Positions 1-9,829 are shown, counted from the stretch's first letter. The stretch is DNA of 53,630 nt from an uncultured Alistipes sp. (GCA_947364365.1 CANASP010000016.1:1-53630), one strand, 5' to 3'. Numbers and translations: made by a program. Notes: a model not told the origin generated them from the letters alone.

Positions 1-1
1 C

Positions 2-1096
2 CACCTCGAAACCTCGTCGGCCTACGACATCCACATCATCAACGCCCTCTACGACAGCGGGATCATCGACAAGGACCGTTACATCGTCTGCAACGGCTTC
101 AAGCGTCCGCAGTATGTCGAGAACATCGCCCAGCTGGTCAACGACGGCTTTACGAACACGATTCCCGTGCTCGACAACAAGGAGGAGCTGGATCTGTTCG
201 AGGATGCCTTCACCAAGAAGTGCAAGGTGGGTATCCGCATCGCCTGCGAGGAGGAACCCAAGTTCGATTTCTACACCTCGCGCCTGGGTATCCGCTACAA
301 CGACATCGTCGATTTCTACAAGGCGAAGCTGAAGAACAGCAAGAAATTCCAGCTGAAGATGCTCCACTTCTTCATCAACACGGGCATCAAGGATACGGCC
401 TACTATTGGAACGAGCTGTCGAAGTGCATGAACGTCTACTGCGAGCTGAAGGCGATCTGCCCCGAGCTCGACAGCCTCAACATCGGCGGTGGACTGCCCA
501 TCAAGAACTCGCTCGACTTCACCTACGACTATGAGTACCTCATCGAGGAGATCATCGCCCAGATCAAGGCGATCTGCCAGCGCAACGGCATCGAGGAGCC
601 CAACATCTTCACCGAGTTCGGCTCGTTCACCGTGGGCGAGAGCGGCGCTTCGCTCTACTCGATCGTCAACCAGAAGCAGCAGAACGACCGCGAGAACTGG
701 TATATGATCGACTCGTCGTTCATGACCACGCTGCCCGACACGTGGGGCATCAACCAGCGTTACATCATGCTGGCGGTGAACAACTGGGACAAGGAGTACC
801 AGCGCGTGTTCCTCGGCGGACTGACCTGCGACAGCGAGGACTTCTACAACTCGGAGTGCCACACCAACGCCATCTTCCTGCCCAAACTGGAAAAGGGCAA
901 CACGCAGTATATCGGCTTCTTCCACACGGGAGCCTACCAGGAGTCGTTGGGCGGCTTCGGCGGTATCCAGCACTGCCTGATCCCGGCGCCGAAGCACGTG
1001 GTGATCGACCGCGACAAGTCGGACAACGAATACTACACGCGTCTGTTCGCCAAGGAGCAGTCCTACCGCTCGATGCTGCGCATCCTGGGCTATTGA
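2..1096 (+). CDS. speA: Arginine decarboxylase, C-terminal part (5' end outside window)
   Basis: This is the last 364 codons of a biosynthetic, PLP-dependent arginine decarboxylase (arginine to agmatine, polyamine synthesis). The frame is open from base 2, so the start and the PLP-binding lysine lie upstream of the window. Visible landmarks are HLETSSAYD near the left edge, the phosphate-loop GGGLP, the EFGSFTVGESGA segment that corresponds to the EPGR region of fold-III decarboxylases, and TCDSED, whose Cys matches the specificity/acid residue of this family. Bacteroidota SpeA is about 630 residues, so roughly 265 residues are missing. A long hairpin at 1131-1170 follows the stop codon. The identification rests on family knowledge and is strong. 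Confidence 0.93.
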   Translation, partial: HLETSSAYDIHIINALYDSGIIDKDRYIVCNGFKRPQYVENIAQLVNDGFTNTIPVLDNKEELDLFEDAFTKKCKVGIRIACEEEPKFDFYTSRLGIRYNDIVDFYKAKLKNSKKFQLKMLHFFINTGIKDTAYYWNELSKCMNVYCELKAICPELDSLNIGGGLPIKNSLDFTYDYEYLIEEIIAQIKAICQRNGIEEPNIFTEFGSFTVGESGASLYSIVNQKQQNDRENWYMIDSSFMTTLPDTWGINQRYIMLAVNNWDKEYQRVFLGGLTCDSEDFYNSECHTNAIFLPKLEKGNTQYIGFFHTGAYQESLGGFGGIQHCLIPAPKHVVIDRDKSDNEYYTRLFAKEQSYRSMLRILGY

Positions 1097-1130
1097 TCCG
1101 CTCCCCGCTCCGTCGGCGGCCGACATGAAA

Positions 1131-1173
1131 GCCGAATCCCCGGTCTTCCGAAAAGGGAGACCGGGGATTCGTT
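1131..1173. terminator. Bidirectional stem-loop between convergent speA and the SMR gene
   Basis: Arms 1134-1149 and 1155-1170 form a 16-bp stem (one G-T pair) around a GAAAA loop. Only short T runs flank it on each side (GTTT on plus, CTTT on minus). Its place between two converging genes suggests it ends both transcripts. Confidence 0.75.
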
Positions 1174-1195
1174 TGCCGGTTGCGGCGTCGCGGGC

Positions 1196-1519
1196 TTATC
1201 CGACGACCTTGAGCCCGACGATCGAGGCGACGAGCAGCGCGATGAAGAAGAGTCGCCCCGCGGTGGCCGGTTCGTCGAGAAAGAGGATGCCCAGCACGAC
1301 CGTCCCCACGGCGCCGATGCCCGTCCACACGGGATAGGCCGTGCCGATGGGGAGCGTGCGTGCGGCGCGGGCGAGCAGACACATGCTCAACGCCAGCGAC
1401 AGAAGAAACCCGGCGATCCACAGGTGGTGTTCCCACCCCGCGGCCTCCCGGGCCTTGCCCAGGCAGAAGGCGAAGAGCGATTCGAAGCACCCCGCCACGA
1501 TCAGAATGATCCAGTCCAT
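1196..1519 (-). CDS. gdx: Small multidrug resistance (SMR) protein, guanidinium-exporter (Gdx/SugE) type
   Basis: This 107-residue protein has four predicted transmembrane helices. It has the SMR glutamate E13 after a conserved G10, and the AYPVWTGIGAVGT segment typical of the Gdx/SugE branch rather than the EmrE branch. Gdx proteins work as dual-topology dimers that swap guanidinium for protons; some SugE members carry quaternary ammonium compounds. Residue 16, often Trp in Gdx, is Phe here. The gene starts 12 bases after the stop of the upstream alpha-N-acetylglucosaminidase, so the two are probably co-transcribed. No guanidine riboswitch is visible before it, since the 12-base gap leaves no room. 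The substrate is inferred from the family. Confidence 0.85.
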   Translation of the reverse strand: MDWIILIVAGCFESLFAFCLGKAREAAGWEHHLWIAGFLLSLALSMCLLARAARTLPIGTAYPVWTGIGAVGTVVLGILFLDEPATAGRLFFIALLVASIVGLKVVG

Positions 1520-1531
1520 ATCGTTTGACGT

Positions 1532-3760
1532 TTAACGGTTGCCGGAGCGGTGTTCCGGGCGGTTCGCCATGATCTCGGCGAAGACCTCGCGCGCCGTGTC
1601 GATGCAGTCGCCCGCCGGGGCGGCGGGGTAGGGATTGGTCGCGCGGGCCCACGCCTCCTCGATGGCGTAGAAGTCGATCTCCTCGGTCGCCTCGCCCGCC
1701 ATGCAGCGCTCCATGTTCTCTATCCACCGCTGCCAGCGCACGGCGTAGAGGTCGCGCAGGATGCCGCTCCACTCCTTGTGGGCGTAGTCGTGCAGGCCCC
1801 CTTCGGCTGCCGCGCGGTCGCCCCACGATGCGATCTGCACGCGGGCGTTCCACTCCAGCAGCGCCTTGTCGGCCTCGCTGCGGCCCAGCGCGCGGGCCGC
1901 GGCGATCCAGCTCCCCACCATGAACTCGGGGTGCGTCGCCAGCAGCCGGTCCTGCAACAGCAACAGACGCATGAACCGCTTCGCCGCTGCGGCGAAGGCC
2001 TCGCGGTCGCCCGCGCGGTAGGCTGCGGCGAAGACCTTCTGCTGGAGCTTGCCTGCCTCGGCCACGGCCTGGCGGACGACGTCGATCAGGTCGTATTCGA
2101 AACGGGGGTTGCCGCGGTAGCCGTCGGAGGCCGCGAGCAGCAGCCGCGCGGCGTCGAACACATCCTGCGGGTCGTAGTAGTCGGTCGGGTGGGCCCACGT
2201 CGAGGCGCTGCGGAAGTCGAGGGTAGGCCGGGCGCAGAAGACCGATTCGTTGGTCCCCTCCTGCGTCGACGACTTGGGGCATGCGTAGACCGATCGCGCG
2301 AGCAGTTCCCAGGCCGCCTCGACCCGCTCGTCGTGCCGCCCGTAGCGGGCGCCGAGGTAGCCGTGCAGCCACTCCGCGCGCGTGAAGCGCCCGGCGCGCC
2401 ACGGCAACTCGGTGAGCAACTCGTACATCACGGGGTTGTTTCCGATGCCCTCGGGCGTGAGACCCACGCCGCGGAGCGTGCGGCCGGCACGGGGGTGTTC
2501 GAGGGCGTCGTAGAAGCCGTCGATCACCGTCTCCATCTTGCCGTGCAGCCCCACGTTGCCGCCGAAGTTGAGCAGCATGCAGTAGATCCACGGGTGGTCG
2601 CCGAACCCCTCTTCGCGGTACCACGGTGACGAGGGGGCGCCCCACTGGGGGCGCGACTCGCTGAAGAGGTCGAGCACGACGACGTCGTCGGCCGGCAGCG
2701 CGTCGATCATCGCCGCGCGGGGGTTGGCCTGCCAGGCCTGGATCACCCAGGCTGCGTCGGGCGAGCGGCGCTTCATCGCGTCGAGGATCGCCCGGCCTGA
2801 GGCCGGCAGGTCGACGCCCGCGACCGAGCCGCCCTCGTGGAAGGGGTCGCACGAGTAGTAGCGTGCAGGGCCGCACACCCGCTCCAGAGCGTCGTAGTAG
2901 CGCGCGGCGATCTCGCCGAAGCGGGGGTCCTGAGGCTGGAGGAAGGCCGGGCGGCGGAAACTGCCCCACAGCCCCGGATCGGCCACGTCGAGCCCCAGCC
3001 GCCCGCGGGCGTCGGAGGGGACCATGCCGGCGTAACCCGGCAGCACGGGCTCGATGTCCAGCTCGCGCATGCGGTCGAGGATCCGGCGGGCCAGCGCGGC
3101 ACGCTCGTCGTACCACCCCTCGGGCGAGGGGCCTCCCCACCCTTCGAGGTTGTTCATGAGCCACCAGGCCTGGAAGGCGGGCCCGGCGATGAAGCGGTCG
3201 ATCGAGGCCTCGTCGTAGCCCAGCGAGAGCAGCACGTCGCGCCATACGGCCTCCATGCCCACGGCCACGAGCGGCAGGTTGATGCCGTGCAGCGCCATCC
3301 AGTCGATCTCGCGCTCCCAGCGCTCCCAGTCCCAGAAGGCCATCGAGTAGGAGTACGTACAATAGTTGTAGGCGTAGCGCAGCGCGAGCGGCGAGGTGTG
3401 GCGCTCGGGTGCGGCGACCGCGGGCAGCACGTCGGGCAGGCGGGCGGTCATGCACTCCCAGGTGAGCTGCACGCCGGCATGGTATTTCAGGTACCAGTGG
3501 ATGCCGGCGGCGATGCTCACGTTGTCGTTGCCGCGCACGACCACGCGCCGGCCGCGCTGGTCGAGCTCGAAGAAGTCGACGTCGGAGGCGACGCGTTCGA
3601 TGACGAACTTTTTCGACGCGCCGGGGTCGATGCGTTCGAGCAGATCGGCGACGGGGTCGGTCGCGCGCCGCGCGGCGGCACGGAGGGGAAGCGCGGCGAG
3701 GAGCAGCGCGAGGACGAGGAGCGCGAGGCGGCTTTTCGGCCGGAGGGCGGTGTGGCGCAT
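1532..3760 (-). CDS. Alpha-N-acetylglucosaminidase (GH89, NAGLU-like), exported
   Basis: This is a 742-residue glycoside hydrolase that should remove terminal alpha-GlcNAc, for example from mucin glycans or heparan-sulfate fragments. The start at 3760 is chosen because it begins a clear signal peptide (basic MRHTALRPKSR, hydrophobic stretch to about residue 27, then ARAA-type cleavage) and lies 25 bases after a consensus -7 box; a longer frame would start upstream of that promoter. Domains in order are NAGLU_N, TIM barrel and C-terminal helical domain. The likely catalytic acids are E309 in DPFHEGG and E437 in TPEGIGNN, matching the two GH89 glutamates. SESRPQW near 368 is also typical. The promoter is carried on a palindromic repeat (3786-3857). 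The SMR gene follows in the same unit. Confidence 0.92.
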   Translation of the reverse strand: MRHTALRPKSRLALLVLALLLAALPLRAAARRATDPVADLLERIDPGASKKFVIERVASDVDFFELDQRGRRVVVRGNDNVSIAAGIHWYLKYHAGVQLTWECMTARLPDVLPAVAAPERHTSPLALRYAYNYCTYSYSMAFWDWERWEREIDWMALHGINLPLVAVGMEAVWRDVLLSLGYDEASIDRFIAGPAFQAWWLMNNLEGWGGPSPEGWYDERAALARRILDRMRELDIEPVLPGYAGMVPSDARGRLGLDVADPGLWGSFRRPAFLQPQDPRFGEIAARYYDALERVCGPARYYSCDPFHEGGSVAGVDLPASGRAILDAMKRRSPDAAWVIQAWQANPRAAMIDALPADDVVVLDLFSESRPQWGAPSSPWYREEGFGDHPWIYCMLLNFGGNVGLHGKMETVIDGFYDALEHPRAGRTLRGVGLTPEGIGNNPVMYELLTELPWRAGRFTRAEWLHGYLGARYGRHDERVEAAWELLARSVYACPKSSTQEGTNESVFCARPTLDFRSASTWAHPTDYYDPQDVFDAARLLLAASDGYRGNPRFEYDLIDVVRQAVAEAGKLQQKVFAAAYRAGDREAFAAAAKRFMRLLLLQDRLLATHPEFMVGSWIAAARALGRSEADKALLEWNARVQIASWGDRAAAEGGLHDYAHKEWSGILRDLYAVRWQRWIENMERCMAGEATEEIDFYAIEEAWARATNPYPAAPAGDCIDTAREVFAEIMANRPEHRSGNR

Positions 3761-3785
3761 GGTGTCGGTTTCGGTTTGTGGAATA

Positions 3786-3857
3786 CAAATATACGGATAA
3801 GCGAGGGTAAAAACCAAACCGGTTCGGTTTTTACCGGGCGGAAGTATATTCGATGAA
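3786..3857 (-). promoter_or_regulatory. Promoter-bearing palindromic repeat, copy 1 (drives GH89 gene)
   Basis: Read on the minus strand: an upstream box CGAATATACT, a near-perfect palindrome of about 30 bp that contains TTTG (-33; CAAA at 3815-3818 on plus), a 21-base spacer ending in CTTATCCG, then TATATTTG (-7; 3786-3793). The -7 box lies 25 bases before the GH89 start codon. The same architecture recurs at 3860-3934 and 29068-29140. Confidence 0.75.
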
Positions 3858-3859
3858 GT

Positions 3860-3934
3860 CAAATATACGGATAAGGCCCGGGAAACCTAAACTTGTTTTG
3901 GGTTTCCCGAGCCGGAGTATATTCGGCGCGAAGC
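3860..3934 (-). repeat. Promoter-bearing palindromic repeat, copy 2
   Basis: On the minus strand it starts GCTTCGCGCCGAATATACTC, then has a 13-bp stem-loop (plus-strand arms at about 3879-3891 and 3897-3909), then CTTATCCGTATATTTG. The -7 box (3860-3867) is perfect but the -33 position reads TTTA rather than TTTG. It stands head-to-tail with copy 1, just after the amide hydrolase stop codon, so it may be a second, weaker promoter for the GH89 gene. Confidence 0.65.
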
Positions 3935-3936
3935 CG

Positions 3937-3972
3937 GCGGACGGAGCGGCGGACGGAGCGGCGGACGGAGCG
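3937..3972. repeat. Three perfect 12-bp tandem repeats
   Basis: The unit GCGGACGGAGCG occurs three times in a row (3937, 3949, 3961), followed by a degenerate fourth copy, between the stop codon of the amide hydrolase and repeat copy 2. Confidence 0.9.
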
Positions 3973-3982
3973 GCGGGCGGCG

Positions 3983-5053
3983 TCACGAGTCGATGCGGAG
4001 CATCTCCACGGGCTGCCGCTGCCGGAGATCGAGCGGACGGGTGCGGTAGTCCGTGCGGTCGAAGTCGATCGTGCGGAGGTCGATGCAGCGGATCGTGTTG
4101 TCGTAGGCCGTCTTGTAGTAGATCATGCGGTTCGTGAGATCGATCGCCGAGGTCCACTGCGTGGCGCTGGGGATGTCGGGCGCCTCGCCCGCGGGGTGTT
4201 CGATGCCGATGGGGATGTCGAAGGCGTTGAGCAGGTGGAAGCATTGCATGACGGTGTCGAAGGCCGTCGCGCGCTGCGGCGCCGTCGCGCGGTAGAAGGC
4301 TGCGCGGACGAAGCGCGAGGGCGGGGTGGCGTCGCCCGGCAACCCCAGGAAGCCCGAGTTGCCGCCCAGGGGGCGCAGTTCGAGGTCGCTCAGCTGCTGC
4401 GCGGTGGCGTCGCCGGGGCGGAGGTTGACGTAGTTGGCGAGGTTGGTGAGGTGCCATTCGAATCCCGGGGCGTTGGTCAGCACGCCGACCGGATTCTCGA
4501 AGAAGTGCGCCTCGCCGCCCGTGATCTCCAGCACCACCTGGCGACCCGACGGCTCGCCGATCCGCCAGTGGACCACCGACGAAGGCTCCAGCCCCGTGAT
4601 CCGGACCGATCCGATCGCCGCTTTCACCTCGTCGATCGTGGCGAACTGCGTGAGGATCCAGGCCACGAGTTGCAGATCGGCGATCGTGCGGTCGGCCTCC
4701 GAGGGGTCGTAGGGCGTGTAGCCGCCGTAGCGCGGGAAGAAGAAGAGCCCGGCCGAAAGTCCCTTCTCGTTGATGCCTTCGGCGATGAATTCGGGGCGGA
4801 CGACCGCCAGTCCCACCGTGCCGTAGCGGGCGCGGAACTCCATGCCGTTGTCGCCCGCGGGGGTGAACGACCGCAACGCGTGGTGGCGCGGGATGACGAC
4901 GCAGAGGCTTTGCAGGGGGCCGTGCGACCACTCGATCGTGCGGGCCTGGACGTAGCCGCCGTCGGCGGCCGTGAGCGAGATGCCGGTGCAGGCGATGGCC
5001 CGGACGGCGGGGGCGCACGCGCTGGCGGCGCCCAGTAACAGATTTTTGAGCAT
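3983..5053 (-). CDS. Linear amide C-N hydrolase (choloylglycine hydrolase / penicillin V acylase family), exported
   Basis: This 356-residue Ntn hydrolase has a signal peptide (MLKNLLLGAASACAPAVRAIA) that would be cut just before C22, leaving Cys as the N-terminal nucleophile, as in exported Bacteroidota members. After it come R38 (position 17 of the mature chain) in QARTIEW, the NEKGL segment, the TNAPGFEWHLTNLANYV block and PGDATPPSRFVRA, all typical of bile-salt hydrolases and penicillin V acylases. The position usually Asp in Gram-positive bile-salt hydrolases is Glu here. The start at 5053 is preferred because it gives the signal peptide. Whether the substrate is a conjugated bile acid, an acyl-homoserine lactone or another amide cannot be read from sequence. 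Confidence 0.88.
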   Translation of the reverse strand: MLKNLLLGAASACAPAVRAIACTGISLTAADGGYVQARTIEWSHGPLQSLCVVIPRHHALRSFTPAGDNGMEFRARYGTVGLAVVRPEFIAEGINEKGLSAGLFFFPRYGGYTPYDPSEADRTIADLQLVAWILTQFATIDEVKAAIGSVRITGLEPSSVVHWRIGEPSGRQVVLEITGGEAHFFENPVGVLTNAPGFEWHLTNLANYVNLRPGDATAQQLSDLELRPLGGNSGFLGLPGDATPPSRFVRAAFYRATAPQRATAFDTVMQCFHLLNAFDIPIGIEHPAGEAPDIPSATQWTSAIDLTNRMIYYKTAYDNTIRCIDLRTIDFDRTDYRTRPLDLRQRQPVEMLRIDS

Positions 5054-5119
5054 GTCGGTGTGCGGATTCGGTTTGTCTGCTGCCGACGTTGCAAAATCCG
5101 GGCCGGAAGCCGCATGTAC

Positions 5120-5218
5120 GCTTCGGGCAAGTCCGAAGCGGCGGCCCGCAGCCACCCCCGGCGGAGGGCCGCTCTGTCGGCTGGCGCCTACCTTCGTCCC
5201 TCCGCTGGCTGCGGACCG
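5120..5218. repeat. Intergenic ~100-bp inverted repeat, copy R1 (orientation B)
   Basis: A small CTTCGG/CCGAAG hairpin (5120-5139) is followed by a large inverted repeat with outer arms GGCCCGCAGCC and GGCTGCGGACC and inner arms GGCGGAGGG and CCCTCCGC. It fills the gap between the amide hydrolase and the glnS terminator. Sister copies are listed below. Confidence 0.85.
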
Positions 5219-5240
5219 AAGCGTGCGGCCATATAAATGA

Positions 5241-5275
5241 AGAAGACCGCCCCTTTCCGGAACGGTCTTCTCTGC
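5241..5275 (-). terminator. Terminator of glnS
   Basis: On the minus strand AGAAGACCG pairs with CGGTCTTCT (5263-5271 with 5241-5249) around a 13-base loop, followed by TCATTT. It lies 32 bases after the glnS stop codon. Confidence 0.75.
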
Positions 5276-5302
5276 ATCGCGCCCGACGGGCGCGGCGCTT
5301 GT

Positions 5303-6982
<1,680 letters not shown>

Positions 6983-6983
6983 T

Positions 6984-8117
6984 TTATTTTCGGTGTTTTC
7001 TGTGATTCTTGCTGTTGTAGACGGGCTTGAGCAGCTTCACTCCCACTTCGAGCAGCTGCTGCGTGCCGAGCGCCGTGCCGTCGTGGTGGGCGACGAACTC
7101 GGCGCGGACCGAGAGCGTGTCGTCGAAGAACGACCGGCGGTAGGAGAGCGACGTGCGGCTGTAGACCTTCTCGGTCGTGCGGAAGAAGCTCTCGCCGGGG
7201 TAGAGCTCGCGGCCGTAGGCGAGATGGGTGCCGTCGTCGAGCGTGTGGCCGTGGAAGAAGGGGTGCATGTTGTCGCCCAGGTAGAGCCGCTCGTCGAGCG
7301 TCAGCCCCCAGCGGCTCATTTTCAGCCCGAACTCGGCCATGCGGGGCGTCTCCCACGAGTGGCCGAAGCTGCGGTCGCGCTGGGCCGATTGCAGGAGGCC
7401 GACCTTGATGTCGAAGTCGAAGAAGGCGTTGAACTTCACGCCGACGCAGGGGTTCAGCAGCTGGAGGTCGACGACGTTCTCGGTCTCCTCGCCGCCCGTG
7501 GGGCTCTTCTGCCCGGCGAAATGGAACATCGAGTAGTTGAAGCCGTAGTAGAAGTAACGGGCCAGAAAGTGCCTGCCTGCAAGCAGTATGCGGAACTTCT
7601 CGCGCGATGCCGTCGAGTACATGCCCTCCCAGTCGCAGACGAACTCGACGTAGGAGTTGCGCCGGCCGTTGTACTGGGCCAGCACGCCGTTCAGACGATT
7701 GTGGCGGAAGCGCTCGGCCTCGCTGAAGAAGGCCGTGGAGTAATCCTCGTCGTGCATCAGGTTGCGGGTGAAGATGCCCGCTGCGGCGCGCACGTGGCGG
7801 CTTTCGAACTGGTAGTAGAGGATCGGCTTGACCTCCGAGAGGAAGGCCGACGACTTCTCGCCGAAGTTCTGGAGCATGTCGGCGCCGAAAAAGAGCGAGT
7901 TCTTCTCCTCCCAGCGGATGCCGATGCGCGGGGTGAGACGGGCGGCGAAGTCGGTGCCCGACTCGATGTCGAGTCCCGGCACGGCGAAGGTGTTGCCGCC
8001 GAACTCCTTGTTGTCGAAATACATCTTGAAGTCGGCGCCGACGAGGATCTCCTGCGCGGCGGCCGGACGGACAAGGCCCCCCGCCAGCAATGCGAGGGCT
8101 AAGAGGATTTTTTTCAT
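6984..8117 (-). CDS. Probable outer-membrane beta-barrel protein of unknown function
   Basis: This 377-residue exported protein starts with a clear signal peptide ([22 protein letters not shown]). The rest is made of alternating polar/aromatic strands with turns (for example [31 protein letters not shown]) and ends in a strand-like [10 protein letters not shown] segment, which suggests an outer-membrane barrel of roughly a dozen strands or more. I do not recognise a named family. The start at 8117 is chosen over an in-frame ATG seven codons earlier because it begins the signal peptide. It is the first gene of a unit with glnS. A TATTTTTG -7 box lies at 8143-8150 (minus) with no clear -33 box. 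Confidence 0.7.
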   Translation of the reverse strand: MKKILLALALLAGGLVRPAAAQEILVGADFKMYFDNKEFGGNTFAVPGLDIESGTDFAARLTPRIGIRWEEKNSLFFGADMLQNFGEKSSAFLSEVKPILYYQFESRHVRAAAGIFTRNLMHDEDYSTAFFSEAERFRHNRLNGVLAQYNGRRNSYVEFVCDWEGMYSTASREKFRILLAGRHFLARYFYYGFNYSMFHFAGQKSPTGGEETENVVDLQLLNPCVGVKFNAFFDFDIKVGLLQSAQRDRSFGHSWETPRMAEFGLKMSRWGLTLDERLYLGDNMHPFFHGHTLDDGTHLAYGRELYPGESFFRTTEKVYSRTSLSYRRSFFDDTLSVRAEFVAHHDGTALGTQQLLEVGVKLLKPVYNSKNHRKHRK

Positions 8118-8142
8118 GTCGCTAAAAAATCGGAACAACCGA

Positions 8143-8180
8143 CAAAAATAGGGAAAAGTTTTCGATTTTGGTTACATTTG
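8143..8180. promoter_or_regulatory. Divergent -7 boxes between the barrel gene and the RNA methyltransferase
   Basis: On the minus strand TATTTTTG at 8143-8150 faces the barrel protein gene; on the plus strand TACATTTG at 8173-8180 lies 18 bases before the methyltransferase ATG. Both fit the Bacteroidota TAnnTTTG box. -33 boxes are not obvious. Confidence 0.55.
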
Positions 8181-8198
8181 CCCCGAAAACCGACACTT

Positions 8199-8729
8199 AT
8201 GCGCAAAATAACCAACGAAGAACTGGGCCGTCCGACGGCGGCCGAATTTGCCGCGATGGAGAAGATGCCGGTCGTGGTCGTGCTCGACAACGTCCGCTCG
8301 TCGCAGAATGCGGGGGCCTTCTTCCGCACGGGCGACGCCTTCGCCGTCGAGCGGATCGCCCTGTGCGGGATCACTCCCACGCCGCCCAACCGCGACGTCC
8401 ACAAAACGGCGCTCGGGGCCGAACTGACCGTCGCGTGGAGCTACCATGCCTCGACCGCGGAGTGCGTCGGGGCGCTGCGCGACGAGGGCTACCGGATCTA
8501 TGCCGTCGAGCAGGTCGAGGGGGCGGCGATGCTCGGCGCCTTCCGCGCCGAACCCGGGACGAAATACGCGCTGGTCTTCGGCAACGAGGTCGAGGGGGTG
8601 GACCAGCAGGTCGTCGACCGCTGCGACGGGGCGATCGAAATTCCGCAGGCGGGGACCAAACACTCGGTCAACGTCTCGGTGGCGGGCGGTGTGGTGCTGT
8701 GGGAGCTGTTCAGGCAGCTCATGAGATGA
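8199..8729 (+). CDS. SpoU/TrmH-family RNA 2'-O-methyltransferase
   Basis: This 176-residue SPOUT enzyme uses S-adenosylmethionine to methylate a ribose 2'-OH in tRNA or rRNA. The three SpoU motifs are visible: NVRSSQNAGAFFRT (motif 1, catalytic Arg and Asn), LVFGNEVEGV (motif 2) and IPQAGTKHSVNVSVAGGVVLWE (motif 3, knot and cofactor site). It is the minimal length for the family, with no substrate-binding N-terminal L30e-like domain. The ATG at 8199 is used because it lies just after a -7 box; an in-frame start seven codons earlier would overlap that box. The target nucleotide cannot be read from sequence. Confidence 0.88.
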   Translation: MRKITNEELGRPTAAEFAAMEKMPVVVVLDNVRSSQNAGAFFRTGDAFAVERIALCGITPTPPNRDVHKTALGAELTVAWSYHASTAECVGALRDEGYRIYAVEQVEGAAMLGAFRAEPGTKYALVFGNEVEGVDQQVVDRCDGAIEIPQAGTKHSVNVSVAGGVVLWELFRQLMR

Positions 8730-8756
8730 ATCCCGCAATCGACAGTTGCAATGCAA

Positions 8757-8800
8757 TATGCGAAAGAGGAGAATCCGCAGGGATTCTCCTCTTTCGCGTT
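8757..8800. terminator. Bidirectional terminator between convergent methyltransferase and panB
   Basis: A perfect 16-bp stem (8761-8776 with 8781-8796) with loop GCAG. It stands between converging genes, so it probably ends both transcripts. Confidence 0.85.
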
Positions 8801-8814
8801 GGTCGCCGTGTCGG

Positions 8815-9630
8815 CTAATACTGCTCCTTCTCGTTGGGGAAATCGCCCTCCTTGACGTCGGCGACGTAGCGTCCCACGGCGTCGGTCATCACCGTGTGCA
8901 GGTCGGCGTAGCGGCGCAGGAAGCGGGGCGAGAAACCTTTGTTGATGCCCAGCATGTCGTGGATCACCAGCACCTGGCCGTCGCAGGCGCCGCCGGCGCC
9001 GATGCCGATCGTCGGCATGCCGACCTCGGCCGTCACGCGGGCGGCTAGCGTGGCGGGGATCTTCTCCAGCACGCAGGCGAAGCAGCCCGCCTGGTCGAGC
9101 AGCCGGGCGTCGCGCACGAGCTTCTCGGCCTCGGCCTCCTCCTTGGCGCGCACGGCGTAGGTGCCGAACTTGTGGATCGACTGGGGCGTCAGCCCGAGGT
9201 GGGCCATGACGGGAATCCCGGCCGAGAGGATGCGCTGCACCGATTCGAGGATCTCCTCGCCGCCCTCCATCTTCACGGCGTCGGCCTCGGTCTCCTTCAT
9301 GATGCGGACGGCCGAGTCGAGGGCCACCTTCGAATTGCCCTGGTAGGTGCCGAAGGGCAGGTCGACGACCACGAGCGCCCGCTCGACGGCGCGGACGACC
9401 GAACGGGCGTGGTAGATCATCATATCGAGCGTAATGGGAAGCGTCGTTTCGTACCCGGCCATCACGTTGGCGGCCGAGTCGCCCACCAGAATCACGTCGA
9501 TGCCGGCGGCGTCGACGATCTTGGCCATCGAATAATCGTAGGAGGTGATCATGGCGATCTTCTCGCCGCGCTGCTTCATCTCCGTCAGGCGGTAAGTCGT
9601 TACCGCACGGACCGTACTTTCAACAGACAT
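8815..9630 (-). CDS. panB: 3-methyl-2-oxobutanoate hydroxymethyltransferase
   Basis: PanB makes ketopantoate from 2-oxoisovalerate and methylene-tetrahydrofolate, the first committed step of pantothenate and CoA synthesis. The 271-residue chain matches the usual 260-280. Family landmarks are [16 protein letters not shown] (Mg-binding Asp), the VDLPFGTY stretch, [15 protein letters not shown] and [21 protein letters not shown]. It stands alone; panC and panD are not in the window. A TACATTTG -7 box lies at 9695-9702 on the minus strand. Confidence 0.97.
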   Translation of the reverse strand: MSVESTVRAVTTYRLTEMKQRGEKIAMITSYDYSMAKIVDAAGIDVILVGDSAANVMAGYETTLPITLDMMIYHARSVVRAVERALVVVDLPFGTYQGNSKVALDSAVRIMKETEADAVKMEGGEEILESVQRILSAGIPVMAHLGLTPQSIHKFGTYAVRAKEEAEAEKLVRDARLLDQAGCFACVLEKIPATLAARVTAEVGMPTIGIGAGGACDGQVLVIHDMLGINKGFSPRFLRRYADLHTVMTDAVGRYVADVKEGDFPNEKEQY

Positions 9631-9740
9631 GTCTCTTCTTTTTGGTTGCGTTGTTTGAGTCTTCGGCGGCCCTCCCTGCGGAGCGGCCGGCGGGCAAATG
9701 TACGAAACTTTATCGAAAATGAAAACGGATCGCCCGCGGA

Positions 9741-9772
9741 TTTGGCCGATCCCGAAAAAACGGTTATCTTTG
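9741..9772 (+). promoter_or_regulatory. Promoter of the Cys-tailed membrane protein gene
   Basis: TTTG at 9741-9744, a 20-base spacer, then TATCTTTG at 9765-9772. The start codon is at 9830, which gives a leader of about 50 bases. Confidence 0.8.
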
Positions 9773-9829
9773 TCCGTGAAGTCGTTTCGTGTTTCGACCG
9801 TCCGTTTTCCCCTTCAACCTTTCCGATTT

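Noticed and set aside
1097-1195. Guanidine riboswitch linked to the SMR gene
   Set aside because: This side is downstream of the SMR gene; upstream there are only 12 bases. The hairpin here is a terminator.
765-3788. 1007-codon minus frame and 1.0-kb plus frames over the GH89 gene
   Set aside because: The GH89 frame has signal peptide, catalytic motifs and promoter; the others have none.
9650-9694. Copy of the inverted repeat upstream of panB
   Set aside because: Only GGCCCTCCCTGCGGAGCGGCC remotely matches; too short to count.
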